The notes: generated from the letters alone by a model not told the origin. Positions 36,452 to 47,284 are shown, counted from the stretch's first letter. The stretch is DNA of 64,000 nucleotides from Carnobacterium iners (GCF_900177385.1 NZ_FXBJ01000002.1:186001-250000), one strand, 5' to 3'. A program made the numbers and translations.

Positions 36452-36688
36452 TTAACCAACTGATAAATAAGCCAATAGTAGTGCTATTACAAAAAAGGCA
36501 ATTCCTAAAACAACGGTTACTCGTTGTAAAACAGCTTCAAAACCGCGTGCTTTTTGTTTGCCGAATAATTGTTCTGCTCCACCAGTAAACGCGCTAGCTG
36601 CATTATTTGTTTTAGTCGGTTGCATCACAATCACAATGATAAGTAGAACTGATACTATAAGTTCAGCAATTAAAAATGTATCGTACAC
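36452..36688 (-). CDS. secG: Preprotein translocase subunit SecG
   Basis: A 78-residue membrane protein with two helices (about 5-23 and 55-75) and the conserved segment VIVMQPTKTNNAASAFTGGAEQLFGKQKARGFEAVLQR. SecG is the small auxiliary subunit of SecYEG protein translocase. GTG start behind AGGAGGG at 8 bases. In relatives it follows eno and precedes est-rnr; here both sides have been opened by insertions. Confidence 0.95.
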   Translation of the reverse strand: MYDTFLIAELIVSVLLIIVIVMQPTKTNNAASAFTGGAEQLFGKQKARGFEAVLQRVTVVLGIAFFVIALLLAYLSVG

Positions 36689-36764
36689 GTTTAATGCCCT
36701 CCTGTCTAACGTTTCTCTTGCAACTTACTTTAACATAATGAACACTAAATTACCAGAAGAGTTT

Positions 36765-36799
36765 AGCCGTTCATCCTATTTAAAATAGAATGAACGGCT
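36765..36799. repeat. Inverted repeat between the PTS IIB gene and secG
   Basis: AGCCGTTCATCCTATTT / AAATAGAATGAACGGCT, 17-base arms with one mismatch and a one-base gap. It probably ends the IIB transcript. Only the plus strand has a few Ts after it, so terminator function is uncertain. Confidence 0.55.
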
Positions 36800-36893
36800 T
36801 TCTTAAATCTGGCCCAACGAATCTATCTCCTACTCAACTTTATTTGACTTGTATCTTTTTCTACTGTTTATTCTAGTACAGGATTCTAATTAA

Positions 36894-37406
36894 TTAATTG
36901 TTTTTGAATTCACAGCATATTTTCTTTTTTAAAAGATCCATCATATGAGTTTTGCTATCAGATACAACTTTTCTAATTTCTAATTCAATTCCTTGTTTAT
37001 TTAAATAATTAAAATCTTCAATATCTTTTGCGTTTACAGCAACAGCATTTGTAATCATTTTTTTTCCAGCAGAAAAACTCATTCCTCCAATATTAACAGA
37101 AGGAATTTTAACCCCACCTTCTACAACTCTTTTTACATCATGTGGATTTGTGAATAATAACATTGCTTTAAAAACATCAAATTGTGGATCTTGATAAATA
37201 GCAATCATCTTATCTATTGTTATGACATTAGCCGTCCCACCGGGAGGTGCTGCATGTTTTAATAGCGTTTTTCTTAATGTATCTTTTGCAACTTCATCAC
37301 TTATCACTAATATACGATTAATTTTCAGCGTTTTTGTCCAAACTGTTGCCACTTGACCATGAATCAAACGATCATCAATTCGTACTAAACGAATATCCAT
37401 TACCAT
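36894..37406 (-). CDS. PTS mannose/fructose/sorbose-type EIIB subunit
   Basis: About 170 residues of the mannose-family IIB domain. The N-terminal LVRIDDRLIHGQVATVWTK holds the phosphorylated histidine, as in LevE/ManX-type IIB. It accepts phosphate from IIA and passes it to sugar during uptake. No IIA, IIC or IID gene is nearby, so this is an orphan subunit. A LevR-type regulator lies just upstream, separated by a terminator. The orphan could signal to that regulator's PRD domains. Start at 37406 (MVMDIRL) is 9 bases after AAGGA. The C-terminal CCEFKNN is slightly unusual. Confidence 0.85.
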   Translation of the reverse strand: MVMDIRLVRIDDRLIHGQVATVWTKTLKINRILVISDEVAKDTLRKTLLKHAAPPGGTANVITIDKMIAIYQDPQFDVFKAMLLFTNPHDVKRVVEGGVKIPSVNIGGMSFSAGKKMITNAVAVNAKDIEDFNYLNKQGIELEIRKVVSDSKTHMMDLLKKKICCEFKNN

Positions 37407-37496
37407 AATCAACCATCCTTATCTTTAGTCCATTGAATTACTCACCATGGACGACACTCTTTTTAGCGTTATTAAGAAGTTTAGTCACTGGGTGAA

Positions 37497-37540
37497 AAAT
37501 AGACAGTTCTAAATGACTCGAATCATTTAGAACGTCTATT
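37497..37540. terminator. Terminator between the levR-like gene and the IIB gene
   Basis: AATAGACAGTTCTAAATGA / TCATTTAGAACGTCTATT, near-perfect arms with a 6-base loop; on the minus strand T5 follows. Confidence 0.8.
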
Positions 37541-37546
37541 TTACCT

Positions 37547-40111
37547 TTACTCTTCTAATTGTTTATCAAAGATTTTTAAAATATAAAAAATTTCTGAGTC
37601 AGGAATAACAAGATTTAATTTTGTTTTCACCATTGCGTTTGCTTCTAGTACAGCATCAAGGTAAAGATTATCTTCTTGATATTCTTCTTGTAAGGAAAGT
37701 GTATCATTTAGTAGTACCCGTTCAAGCACACCAGCTATATGCATAATTAGCCCTATCTTTAGACTATTGCAAAATGATTGTTTCCTATTTACTTCTATTA
37801 TTTCGCTGTATTCCCACAGAATAGAAATTAGTTTCTTAGGATTTAAAAACGTAAAGTACGTTCCTAGATAGTCTTCACACAATTCTTTCGTATCTATCGA
37901 CTCAACTAAACTTAATTCCTCGTCTTGACTATCTAAGACCACTTGCTTAATCCGTTCTTTTCCAAAAGATTGAAACAGTTCTTCCAAGGAAAGGTGAGGA
38001 ACTTGAATCGTAGGCTTACTTACTCCAGCAGTAGCTAAGATGTGGTACTTTTCTGCTATCTTCTTGACCGTTGAATCCATATCTAATAAAGAGATAGAAA
38101 TCACTTCAATGTCTTCATCTATAAATGTCGCTAGTAATTCTTCAACACGTTGTTTAATGATAACCGCAGTACCTTCTCCAGTCGAACAAATCGTAATAAT
38201 GGCTTTAGGCTGATAGGTTTTTATTGTTACATCATCCTCTTTAGAAGAATGAGGATACTCTAAAAAATTGCTGTATCCTCTAAAATTTTTGAGTGTATCA
38301 TAAATCTCATCTAATGAACTATCCATTAATGATATTTTTCTAGCCGCTTCTAATACAACTGGTGTTGTAACCATATCTATCGTTTTGATAGGAACATCCA
38401 TTTCTCGCATTAACTTATTGCCAAAAGTCGTTAACGAACCCATATCTACTAACAATAAGACACCATTGCCTTCATTGACACGTTGGACAGCCTCTTGTAC
38501 CATGCTGTAAACACGATGAGGAGACATCTCTAATGGCATATCTACTGCAACAATATTTTGGACATTTAATAACTTTGTCACGACTTGAACCATACTTGTT
38601 GCTGTACTTCTCCCATGAGCAGCTACAATAATTCCTACTTGGCCAATTAAATTTTGCTCTCTTAAAGAAACCAATAACATCGTCAAGTACCAACATTCTA
38701 CTTCAGGAACGATAATCTGATATTTCGTTTTGATATGATCTTTGATCATCAACGCAACTGAGTACTCTTTTTTATAACTAGAAATCAAGTTTTCTAGTTC
38801 TTTATTTGTTTTAGTTTGTACAACGCCTTCTTTAGAACGCTTAATAAAGGAACTCAAATGCAAGCTCATCGCATATAAGAAATTATCTTTAAAATGATAA
38901 TTTAAATACTCTTCTGCCATAGCACGAATTTCTTTCGTTAAAGTAATAATTTCTTGATCAACGATATCCTTTAAACTTTTTTCATTATCAAAATTTAATT
39001 TATTGGTTTTGTAAAATGACTTTAAATGCAAGTTAATATCTGTTGTAATAAAATTTTCGATATTTTCTGCATTTACACCTTCCGCTTTCAATAAAGCTGC
39101 TTTGTCTCCTATAATTTCATATAAATTAAAAGGTAGTTCATAAGCATCTTTTTCTAAAATATAAACAGAATTATCCGGTTGTAAAATCAATCTAGGCTCT
39201 AAGTAATTAGAAATTTCATTTAACTCTTCACGATGTTTGGCTAGATTAATCAAACCATCTTGAATAATAGGGGTCAAGTCATCCATCACAATTAAAACTT
39301 CATTATGATTATCCATACTATTTAAGAAGCCTTTGGCACAAGCTAATTGAACATTTGATTTTAACTGACCGACGTTTCCATAAGTCACACTACCTAATAA
39401 AGCTTTTACAACATTCTCATCTACTACAATACGCTTGTTGATTCTTTTAGCTTCAATAGATAAAAGTAATTTTACTAATTGGACACGTTCCTTGGCTGGA
39501 CGATCATTAAACGAAGGAAGTTGAATAGTTATCGGTATACGACGGACAAAGGTTTTTAATAACGCAGAGTCAGGATCTTCTGTTGTGGCACAAATAATAC
39601 GAACATTAGCTGTTAGGCGCTCTTCGGTATCGCCCATTCGTTGGAACGTTCCGTTATCCATAAAATAAAAGAGCATTTCTTGACCTTCTGGTGGTAGGCG
39701 ATGAATTTCATCTAAGAACAACATATTTTTATCTGCTTTAACAAGCAAACCATCTTTGTCTTCGGTTGCTCCTGTATAAGATCCCTTAGCATGCCCGAAT
39801 AAATGCGACATTAATAATTGTGGGTTCTGAGAATAATCAGCACAGTTAAAAATAATCATAGATTTAGTTTGGTCAATAACGCTTTTTGACTGAGAATATT
39901 CATACATTGCATTCGCAAAAAATGTTTTCCCTGAACCAGTGGGACCGATTATCAGGCTATTTAGCCCTTTAGGCGGATAAAATATTGCTGCTTTTGCTTG
40001 TTCCATCTGGTTTTTTAAACTACCATTTGAGCCAATCATATAATCGAATAAAGTCTTATCTGATTTATTTTTTATTTTTTTTATAGATTTATCTTTTTTT
40101 TCGTCAACCAA
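37547..40111 (-). CDS. levR: LevR-type sigma-54-dependent activator, main part
   Basis: 854 residues from a TTG codon. A sigma-54 AAA+ domain comes first: Walker A IIGPTGSGKTFFAN near residue 55, GSYTGA in the place of the sigma-54-contacting GAFTGA motif, and LFLDEIHRLPPEG. PTS regulation domain 1, a mannose-type EIIA-like domain (VGIIVAAHGRSTATSMVQV), an EIIB-like region and PRD 2 follow. LevR/ManR proteins activate mannose-family PTS operons with RpoN, whose gene is at 53859. This frame lacks the N-terminal HTH. The HTH is encoded just upstream in another frame (40204-40380). The TTG at 40111 is probably not a genuine start. Confidence 0.88.
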   Translation of the reverse strand: MVDEKKDKSIKKIKNKSDKTLFDYMIGSNGSLKNQMEQAKAAIFYPPKGLNSLIIGPTGSGKTFFANAMYEYSQSKSVIDQTKSMIIFNCADYSQNPQLLMSHLFGHAKGSYTGATEDKDGLLVKADKNMLFLDEIHRLPPEGQEMLFYFMDNGTFQRMGDTEERLTANVRIICATTEDPDSALLKTFVRRIPITIQLPSFNDRPAKERVQLVKLLLSIEAKRINKRIVVDENVVKALLGSVTYGNVGQLKSNVQLACAKGFLNSMDNHNEVLIVMDDLTPIIQDGLINLAKHREELNEISNYLEPRLILQPDNSVYILEKDAYELPFNLYEIIGDKAALLKAEGVNAENIENFITTDINLHLKSFYKTNKLNFDNEKSLKDIVDQEIITLTKEIRAMAEEYLNYHFKDNFLYAMSLHLSSFIKRSKEGVVQTKTNKELENLISSYKKEYSVALMIKDHIKTKYQIIVPEVECWYLTMLLVSLREQNLIGQVGIIVAAHGRSTATSMVQVVTKLLNVQNIVAVDMPLEMSPHRVYSMVQEAVQRVNEGNGVLLLVDMGSLTTFGNKLMREMDVPIKTIDMVTTPVVLEAARKISLMDSSLDEIYDTLKNFRGYSNFLEYPHSSKEDDVTIKTYQPKAIITICSTGEGTAVIIKQRVEELLATFIDEDIEVISISLLDMDSTVKKIAEKYHILATAGVSKPTIQVPHLSLEELFQSFGKERIKQVVLDSQDEELSLVESIDTKELCEDYLGTYFTFLNPKKLISILWEYSEIIEVNRKQSFCNSLKIGLIMHIAGVLERVLLNDTLSLQEEYQEDNLYLDAVLEANAMVKTKLNLVIPDSEIFYILKIFDKQLEE

Positions 40112-40203
40112 CGTACGTTCTTTATAAGATTTTACTTTTGTAGTTAATGGTTTCCAAACTAAACAAGTCTTATCTACATATCTGACAGGTCGACCACTAA
40201 TTT

Positions 40204-40380
40204 TTATTATTTTTCTTCCCGAACTAATTCATTTAGTTCCTTACTAACATTGTTACGAATAATATCTAACTCTTCCGCAATTTCGAGAGTCGTTAAACCA
40301 TTGCCAAATTCGATTTCTTCTTTAGTTAACCGTTCTGTATTTTTTTTAACATAGTGATAAATCAAATCTTTGCGCTTCAT
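40204..40380 (-). pseudogene. levR: N-terminal HTH piece of the levR-like gene, split by a frameshift
   Basis: ATG at 40380, preceded by AAAAAGGCGG, opens a 58-residue frame. It starts MKRKDLIYHYV and contains GLTTLEIAEELDIIRNNVSKELNELVREEK, then TAATAA. This is a winged helix-turn-helix as found at the N-terminus of LevR proteins. One extra base in the A5 run at 40210-40214 would restore the frame through KIIKISGRPVRYVDK into the AAA+ protein. Thus one gene spans 37547-40380 with a single-base deletion. It could be real inactivation, slippage-based switching or a sequencing error. Confidence 0.85.
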
Positions 40381-40428
40381 CTATTCACCGCCTTTTTCTA
40401 TTATCCATACGAGTATACCACATTATAA

Positions 40429-40458
40429 ATTCATACACTATTTTAATAGTGTATGAAT
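40429..40458. promoter_or_regulatory. 30-base palindrome upstream of the levR-like gene
   Basis: Arms ATTCATACACTATT and AATAGTGTATGAAT are perfect complements around a two-base centre. A TATAAT (40422-40427, minus strand) lies just inside, so the palindrome covers the -35 region of a promoter for levR. It may be an operator. It also abuts the degenerate copy of the eno terminator. Confidence 0.6.
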
Positions 40459-40500
40459 AAAAAAACCTTCGTTGTTCGGAATGAGTCCGCCAATAAAGAT
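40456..40500. repeat. Direct repeat copy 1: degenerate eno-type terminator
   Basis: AATAAAAAAACCTTCGTTGT followed by TCGGAATG is identical over 28 bases to 41979-42006, and similarity continues for about 15 bases. On the minus strand it still folds (CTTTATTGGCGGAC / CCGAACAACGAAGG) with T7, so it ends the two-gene cassette. Confidence 0.85.
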
Positions 40501-40518
40501 TCTTTAAGTTCGTTCCTA

Positions 40519-41376
40519 TCACTTACTAAACTTTACTCTTTTATTTAATAATTTAGCTTGTAGTTTAGTAGCATTTGCAAAATTACTCAATGCTTTTCTT
40601 TGAATCTCATCTAGTAATTCATAATCAATGGTTATGATTTTCTTTGATAAAAAAGCATACTGTTCATTAATATCAGAACTTGCTTCACTAAGTTTATCTC
40701 TGAACAGTATTATTTCCGGAGTTACTCGTTTTAGATTCTTAATTTCTTTAAGTATGTTGTCTATCTTTTTTTTAATTTCTAAGGTCATTTTTTCATTCTT
40801 TTTTTTAGTGCCTTTTCCAATCATATACGCCCCAGCCCCACCGACAGCCCAACCTATTGGTCCTGTTAGCCCAACAACTAAAGAACCCAATCCTATTCCA
40901 CCACCGCCAGCTACTAGTGCTCCGCCACCAAGCCAAGCTAAAGCTGCGTTAGTTGCTGCTGCTCCAGATAATGCGCTGATAGCTGTTCCTGTAGAAGCAA
41001 CACCAAAAGTAGTGGCTGAAGCCATTAAAATATTAGCTCCTAATACTCCAACAACTGCTCCCGTACCCGTAACTGCAGCTGCAGATTTGATTACCTTTTC
41101 ATCTATTTTCTTTATCTCTTTTTCTAACGTTTGTAGCTCAAATGTAAAATCTTTTAAACTTGATTCTGTAGATTCAATAGTGATACTAATTTCATCAGGA
41201 GTGTTTCTAAATAAATTATAATAATTAACACACCTTAAAATAGTATGATACAATTTTTGTTTATTTTCATAAATTTCTTGAGCAATTAAATTAACCTCTT
41301 CTACTACTATTTCATACTGTTCAACAGTTTTATAGTGTAATTTCTCATAAATCACTCGCTCTTCTTTTCCTAACAT
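40519..41376 (-). CDS. Cassette protein 2: coiled-coil protein with a glycine-rich membrane block
   Basis: About 285 residues; no family I can name firmly. Residues 1-97 are helical and charged (LEKEIKKIDEKVIK). Residues 98-188 form a long Gly/Ala-rich hydrophobic block with ALSGAAATNAALAWLGGGAL and GGGGIGLGSLVVGLTGPIGW, likely two or more membrane helices of glycine-zipper type. Residues 190-285 are again helical and Lys-rich. Similar blocks occur in bacterial membrane-active proteins, which makes a pore-forming effector conceivable; that is speculation. The start at 41376 follows GGGAGG. The gene is 26 bases after its partner. The pair sits between duplicated terminators. Confidence 0.75.
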   Translation of the reverse strand: MLGKEERVIYEKLHYKTVEQYEIVVEEVNLIAQEIYENKQKLYHTILRCVNYYNLFRNTPDEISITIESTESSLKDFTFELQTLEKEIKKIDEKVIKSAAAVTGTGAVVGVLGANILMASATTFGVASTGTAISALSGAAATNAALAWLGGGALVAGGGGIGLGSLVVGLTGPIGWAVGGAGAYMIGKGTKKKNEKMTLEIKKKIDNILKEIKNLKRVTPEIILFRDKLSEASSDINEQYAFLSKKIITIDYELLDEIQRKALSNFANATKLQAKLLNKRVKFSK

Positions 41377-41402
41377 GATTAAAAGCACCTCCCTTTAGTC
41401 TA

Positions 41403-41909
41403 TTATGTTCTAAAAAATGAATCACATTCTGCTATTTCAGTATAATTAAATTCACAATCTTCGATTGAAACAGCTTTTAGTTTAAGGTAATCCGTTAGTC
41501 CATCTTCTTTAACATAAGGAGCTTGTATTTTGATACCAGTCTTTTGATCATACCACCACTTTGTAAATTCAAAAAAATCAGATAATGTATCTTCTAATTC
41601 TAACTTAGTAATTATGTGGTCTTCATGTTTAGCTTTGTTCCCTTTTCTTCTTAAACGATGCATCGTATCTACAATAGACGAATCTAGCTCCATTCTCTTA
41701 GGAATTTCATTGATAGCGCAATACAATTTATTGTAATTTTCCTTTTCGAATGCTTCTATCTTAAAAACAAATTGCTTAAGCATTTTTTCTAATAGGCTTA
41801 TTGCCTCTCTAGTTTGTAAGGAATAGTTATTTGGGTGTATCTCCATTTCTCTAATACTTTTAAATAAGTCAGGAAATGCCTCTTTTAAAAAGATATAATT
41901 TGAATCCAC
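41403..41909 (-). CDS. Cassette protein 1: DUF4145/HEPN-like helical protein
   Basis: About 168 residues, helical throughout. The segment MHRLRRKGNKAKHEDHIITKLELEDTLSDFFEFTKWWY has the R-x-K-GN-x-A-x-H pattern typical of DUF4145-like domains. These occur in restriction and defence proteins, and I believe they belong to the HEPN superfamily of RNases and nucleic-acid-associated helical domains. The extended -10 promoter TGATATACT lies at about 41947-41955, so an ATG at 41960 cannot be the start. GTG at 41909 has AAAGG 10 bases upstream; TTG at 41927 is an alternative. It forms a two-gene unit with cassette protein 2. Confidence 0.7.
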   Translation of the reverse strand: MDSNYIFLKEAFPDLFKSIREMEIHPNNYSLQTREAISLLEKMLKQFVFKIEAFEKENYNKLYCAINEIPKRMELDSSIVDTMHRLRRKGNKAKHEDHIITKLELEDTLSDFFEFTKWWYDQKTGIKIQAPYVKEDGLTDYLKLKAVSIEDCEFNYTEIAECDSFFRT

Positions 41910-41946
41910 GTTCTCACTACCTTTCAAATTTACTCCTGATAAAGTT

Positions 41947-41955
41947 AGTATATCA
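41947..41955 (-). promoter_or_regulatory. Extended -10 promoter of the two-gene cassette
   Basis: Minus strand TGATATACT, an extended -10 box. It is placed about 40 bases before the GTG start of cassette protein 1. The -35 region (TATTTA at 17 bases) is poor, as is usual for extended -10 promoters. Confidence 0.55.
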
Positions 41956-41978
41956 TACAATCAGTGGGCTAAATACAT

Positions 41979-42027
41979 AATAAAAAAACCTTCGTTGTTC
42001 GGAATGGGTCCGACCAACAAAGGTTTC
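41979..42027 (-). terminator. eno terminator; direct repeat copy 2
   Basis: Minus-strand arms AACCTTTGTTGGTCGG / CCGAACAACGAAGGTT followed by T7, about 65 bases past the eno stop. A near copy lies at 40456-40500 on the other side of the two-gene cassette. Confidence 0.88.
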
Positions 42028-42091
42028 ATTTTTTTGCTTTTTAGTTTGTAAATAGACGTTAAATGGGTTAACTTCTATTTACTTAAATCGC

Positions 42092-43387
<1,296 letters not shown>

Positions 43388-43459
43388 TTATATTACTCTC
43401 CTTTGAGTTTCAATATTTTTGACCTAGGACGTTATTGTCCATGGCTTCATTCTAATTAT

Positions 43460-43487
43460 ATTTTACCTAAGATGCAATGATTTTCAA
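43460..43487 (-). promoter_or_regulatory. Candidate eno promoter
   Basis: Minus strand TTGAAA (43482-43487), a 16-base spacer, TAAAAT (43460-43465), with an alternative TATAAT at 43455-43460. It allows eno transcription independent of the upstream operon. Confidence 0.55.
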
Positions 43488-43612
43488 TCGATTCTGCCTA
43501 TTCATTATTTTCTATAAATTATCTGATTCAACTTCATACTTTATCCTCAACAGGATCTGCAGGCTCTTGTTAATTTTACTCATATAAAATCTACCGTGAA
43601 TCATTTTTTTAC

Positions 43613-43632
43613 GTTGATTTGCGCAAATCAAC
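43613..43632. repeat. Perfect 20-base palindrome between gpmI and eno
   Basis: GTTGATTTGCGCAAATCAAC is fully self-complementary and has no T-run on either side, so it is not a standard terminator. It lies about 57 bases after gpmI and 125 bases upstream of the eno promoter. The rest of the 301-base gap shows no gene. Confidence 0.6.
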
Positions 43633-43688
43633 AGATAAAACAATAGAATAGGTTTCATCAGTTTCTATTTTACATCAAAACTAACAAA

Positions 43689-45220
43689 TTATGGGTTAAT
43701 TATTAAACTTTCTCCAGTCATTTCTACTGGTTTTTCAATGTTTAATAAATCTAGCATTGTTGGAGCAATATCTGCTAATCTTCCGCCCTCACGTAATGTA
43801 ACACCTTTTTTCGTTACAATTACGGGTACAGGTACCGTTGTATGAGCAGTGTGTGGATTTCCTTCTGGAGTAAGCATTGTATCTGCATTACCATGATCTG
43901 CAAAGATAATAGCATAGCCGCCTTTAGCAACGATGGCATCAACAATACGTCCTAGATTTTCATCCACTGCTTCAATTGCTTTAATTGTTGGTTCTAGCAT
44001 GCCTGAGTGACCTACCATGTCTGGATTAGCAAAGTTCAAGATGATTGCATCAGATTGGTCTGCTTCAATATCAGCCACTAATGCATCTGTCACTTCGTAA
44101 GCACTCATTTCAGGTTTCAAGTCATACGTTTCTACTTTAGGGGAAGGAATTAAAATGCGGTTTTCTCCCGGGAACTCTTCATTACGACCACCATTCATAA
44201 AGAATGTAACATGTGGGTATTTTTCTGTCTCTGCAATACGCAATTGTTTCAAACCTTTGTCAGAAAGAACTTCTCCAATTACATTGTTCATTGGAATTGG
44301 TGCAAATGCAACTTCAGCTTTGATGCTTGGGTTGTATAAAGTCATTGTAACAAATTTAACATTTTGAGCTCTAACGCCACGTTCAAAGTGTTCCCACTCG
44401 TCATTTGTGAAAGCATTAGATAATTGGATAGCACGATCTGGTCGGAAGTTGAAAAAGATGATAGCGTCGTTACTTTTTACATTTGCTACGGGCTTGCCGT
44501 CTTTTTCAATCACTGTTGGAAGAACAAACTCATCAAATTTCTCTGATGCATAGCTTGTTTGAACAGCTTCCATCGCACTAGTTGCTTTAACACCTTCGCC
44601 ATGAGCGATAGCATTGTAAGCTTTTTCGACACGTTCCCAGCGCTTATCTCTATCCATTGCATAAAAGCGTCCGGAAACTGTTGCAATTTCACCTGCTCCA
44701 ATTTCTTGCATGGCTTTTTCTAATTGCTCTACGTAGCCAATTCCTGAATTAGGCGCTACATCGCGTCCATCAAGAAAAGCATGAACGTAAATATTGCGTA
44801 CGCCTTTTTCTTTTGCTGTTTTGATTAAAGAAATCAAGTGGTTGATGTGACTATGCACACCACCGTCAGACAATAATCCAAATAAATGTAAATCAGATTG
44901 GTTTTCAATCGTATGATTCATCGCTCCACTTAAAACTGGATTTACTTGGAAATCACCATCTTCGATTGCCTTATCAATACGAGTTAAGCTTTGGTAAACA
45001 ATGCGTCCAGCACCAATATTGGTATGTCCAACTTCTGAATTCCCCATTTGGCCTGCTGGAAGACCTACGTCTAGACCAGAAGCTTTTAATTGATTGTGAG
45101 GATAAATATCCATGTAGCGATCAAAATTAGGTTTTTTAGCTTGCGCTACCGCATTACCCATGACTTCGTTACGCCATCCAAGTCCATCAAGAATAATGAT
45201 GGCTACTGGTGATTTTTTCA

Positions 45221-45221
<1 letters not shown>
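43689..45221 (-). CDS. gpmI: Cofactor-independent phosphoglycerate mutase
   Basis: A 510-residue manganese-dependent enzyme that interconverts 3- and 2-phosphoglycerate. The N-terminus [12 protein letters not shown] holds the first metal aspartate. [16 protein letters not shown] contains the catalytic serine. [10 protein letters not shown] and [10 protein letters not shown] are further metal or substrate sites. It overlaps the tpiA stop (TAATG) and is part of the gap-pgk-tpiA-gpmI operon. Confidence 0.97.
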
Positions 45222-46000
<779 letters not shown>

Positions 46001-46012
46001 CTAAAAACTATC

Positions 46013-47194
46013 TTATTTGTTAGAGATTGATGATACTCCTGGTAATTCTTTGCCCTCAAGATATTCAAGAGATGCTCCGCCACCAGTAGAAATATGAGTG
46101 AATTGATCAGCAAAACCAAGTTCCATAGCTGCTGCTGCAGAATCTCCGCCACCAATAATTGTTGTTGCATCTGTTAAGTTTGCAATAGCTTCACACACAC
46201 CAATTGTACCGTTAGCAAAGTTTGTCATTTCAAATACGCCCATTGGTCCGTTCCATACAACTGTTTTAGCACCTTGTAATTCTTTAGTGAATAATTCAAT
46301 TGTTTTTGGCCCAATGTCTAGTCCCATTTGATCATTTGGAATTGCTTCATGAACTTCATTAGCAACATCATTACTAAACTCAGGAGCTGTGATTGAGTCA
46401 ACCGGCAAAATTAATTTGTCGCCGCCTTTTTCAATAAGAGTCTTAGCTAATTCAATTTTATCTTCCTCAACTAATGACTTACCGATTTCAATTCCTTTAG
46501 CAGCGTAGAATGTATAAGTCATTCCTCCACCAATAAGAACTTTATCCGCTTTATCTAATAAGTTTTCAATAACTCCAATTTTATCACTAACTTTTGCGCC
46601 GCCTAAAATAGCAATAAAAGGACGTTGTGGTTCATCAACTGCACCACCGATAAACTTGATTTCTTTATCCATTAAGAACCCAGCAGCTGTTTCAAGATTA
46701 GAAGCAACTCCAACGTTTGAAGCATGTGTTCTGTGGGCTGTACCGAATGCATCGTTGACGAATACGTCACCTAGGCTAGCCCAGTACTTACCAAGTTCAG
46801 CGTCGTTTTTGCTTTCTTTCTTGCCATCAATGTCTTCAAAACGAGTGTTTTCGAATAATAAGACTTCGCCATTTGCTAATGAAGCAACAGCATCTTCTAA
46901 TTCTTTGCCACGAGTTTCAGGTACGAAGGTTACTTCTTTACCTAATAATTCGCTCAAACGCTCTGCAATAGGACGCAATGTTTTATCTGCTTTGTCTTCT
47001 TCTGTTTTCACTTTACCTAAATGAGAGAAAAGAATAACTTTTCCACCTTGTTCAATAATGTATTGAATCGTTGGTAAAGCAGCTTGGATACGGTTATCAT
47101 TCGTGATTTTACCGTCTTTCATTGGCACGTTGAAATCAGCACGGACCAGTACTTTTTTATCTTTTAATTCTAAATCTGTTACAACTTTTTTTAC
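46013..47194 (-). CDS. pgk: Phosphoglycerate kinase
   Basis: A 393-residue kinase making ATP from 1,3-bisphosphoglycerate. Signatures: [63 protein letters not shown] and the C-terminal [13 protein letters not shown] with [15 protein letters not shown]. The start at 47194 (MVKKVVTD) follows GAGGAGG; an in-frame extension upstream lacks a site. A hairpin separates it from gap. Confidence 0.97.
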   Translation of the reverse strand, partial: VKKVVTDLELKDKKVLVRADFNVPMKDGKITNDNRIQAALPTIQYIIEQGGKVILFSHLGKVKTEEDKADKTLRPIAERLSELLGKEVTFVPETRGKELEDAVASLANGEVLLFENTRFEDIDGKKESKNDAELGKYWASLGDVFVNDAFGTAHRTHASNVGVASNLETAAGFLMDKEIKFIGGAVDEPQRPFIAILGGAKVSDKIGVIENLLDKADKVLIGGGMTYTFYAAKGIEIGKSLVEEDKIELAKTLIEKGGDKLILPVDSITAPEFSNDVANEVHEAIPNDQMGLDIGPKTIELFTKELQGAKTVVWNGPMGVFEMTNFANGTIGVCEAIANLTDATTIIGGGDSAAAAMELGFADQFTHISTGGGASLEYLEGKELPGVSSISNK

Positions 47195-47230
47195 CATTGA
47201 GATCCTCCTCAATTCTACTAATTTATTCAA

Positions 47231-47262
47231 AAATAAAAACAGGGAAGCGCGCAGCTCCCCCG
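47231..47262 (-). terminator. Terminator-like hairpin between gap and pgk
   Basis: Minus strand GGGGAGC-N5-GCTTCCC then TGTTTTTATTTT. Because the operon continues into pgk, it probably acts as a partial terminator or 3' stabiliser giving extra gap message. Confidence 0.7.
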
Positions 47263-47284
47263 CTTATCAAAACGTCTTTATTAA

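Noticed and set aside
37407-37497. Search for a -24/-12 sigma-54 promoter before the PTS IIB gene
   Set aside because: No TGGCAC-N5-TTGC-like sequence is present; only weak GG and GC spacing, so no claim is made.
40628-41221. 197-codon plus-strand frame rich in Pro/Ala opposite cassette protein 2
   Set aside because: The composition mirrors the Gly/Ala-rich membrane block on the other strand; the minus-strand gene has the promoter, ribosome binding site and partner.
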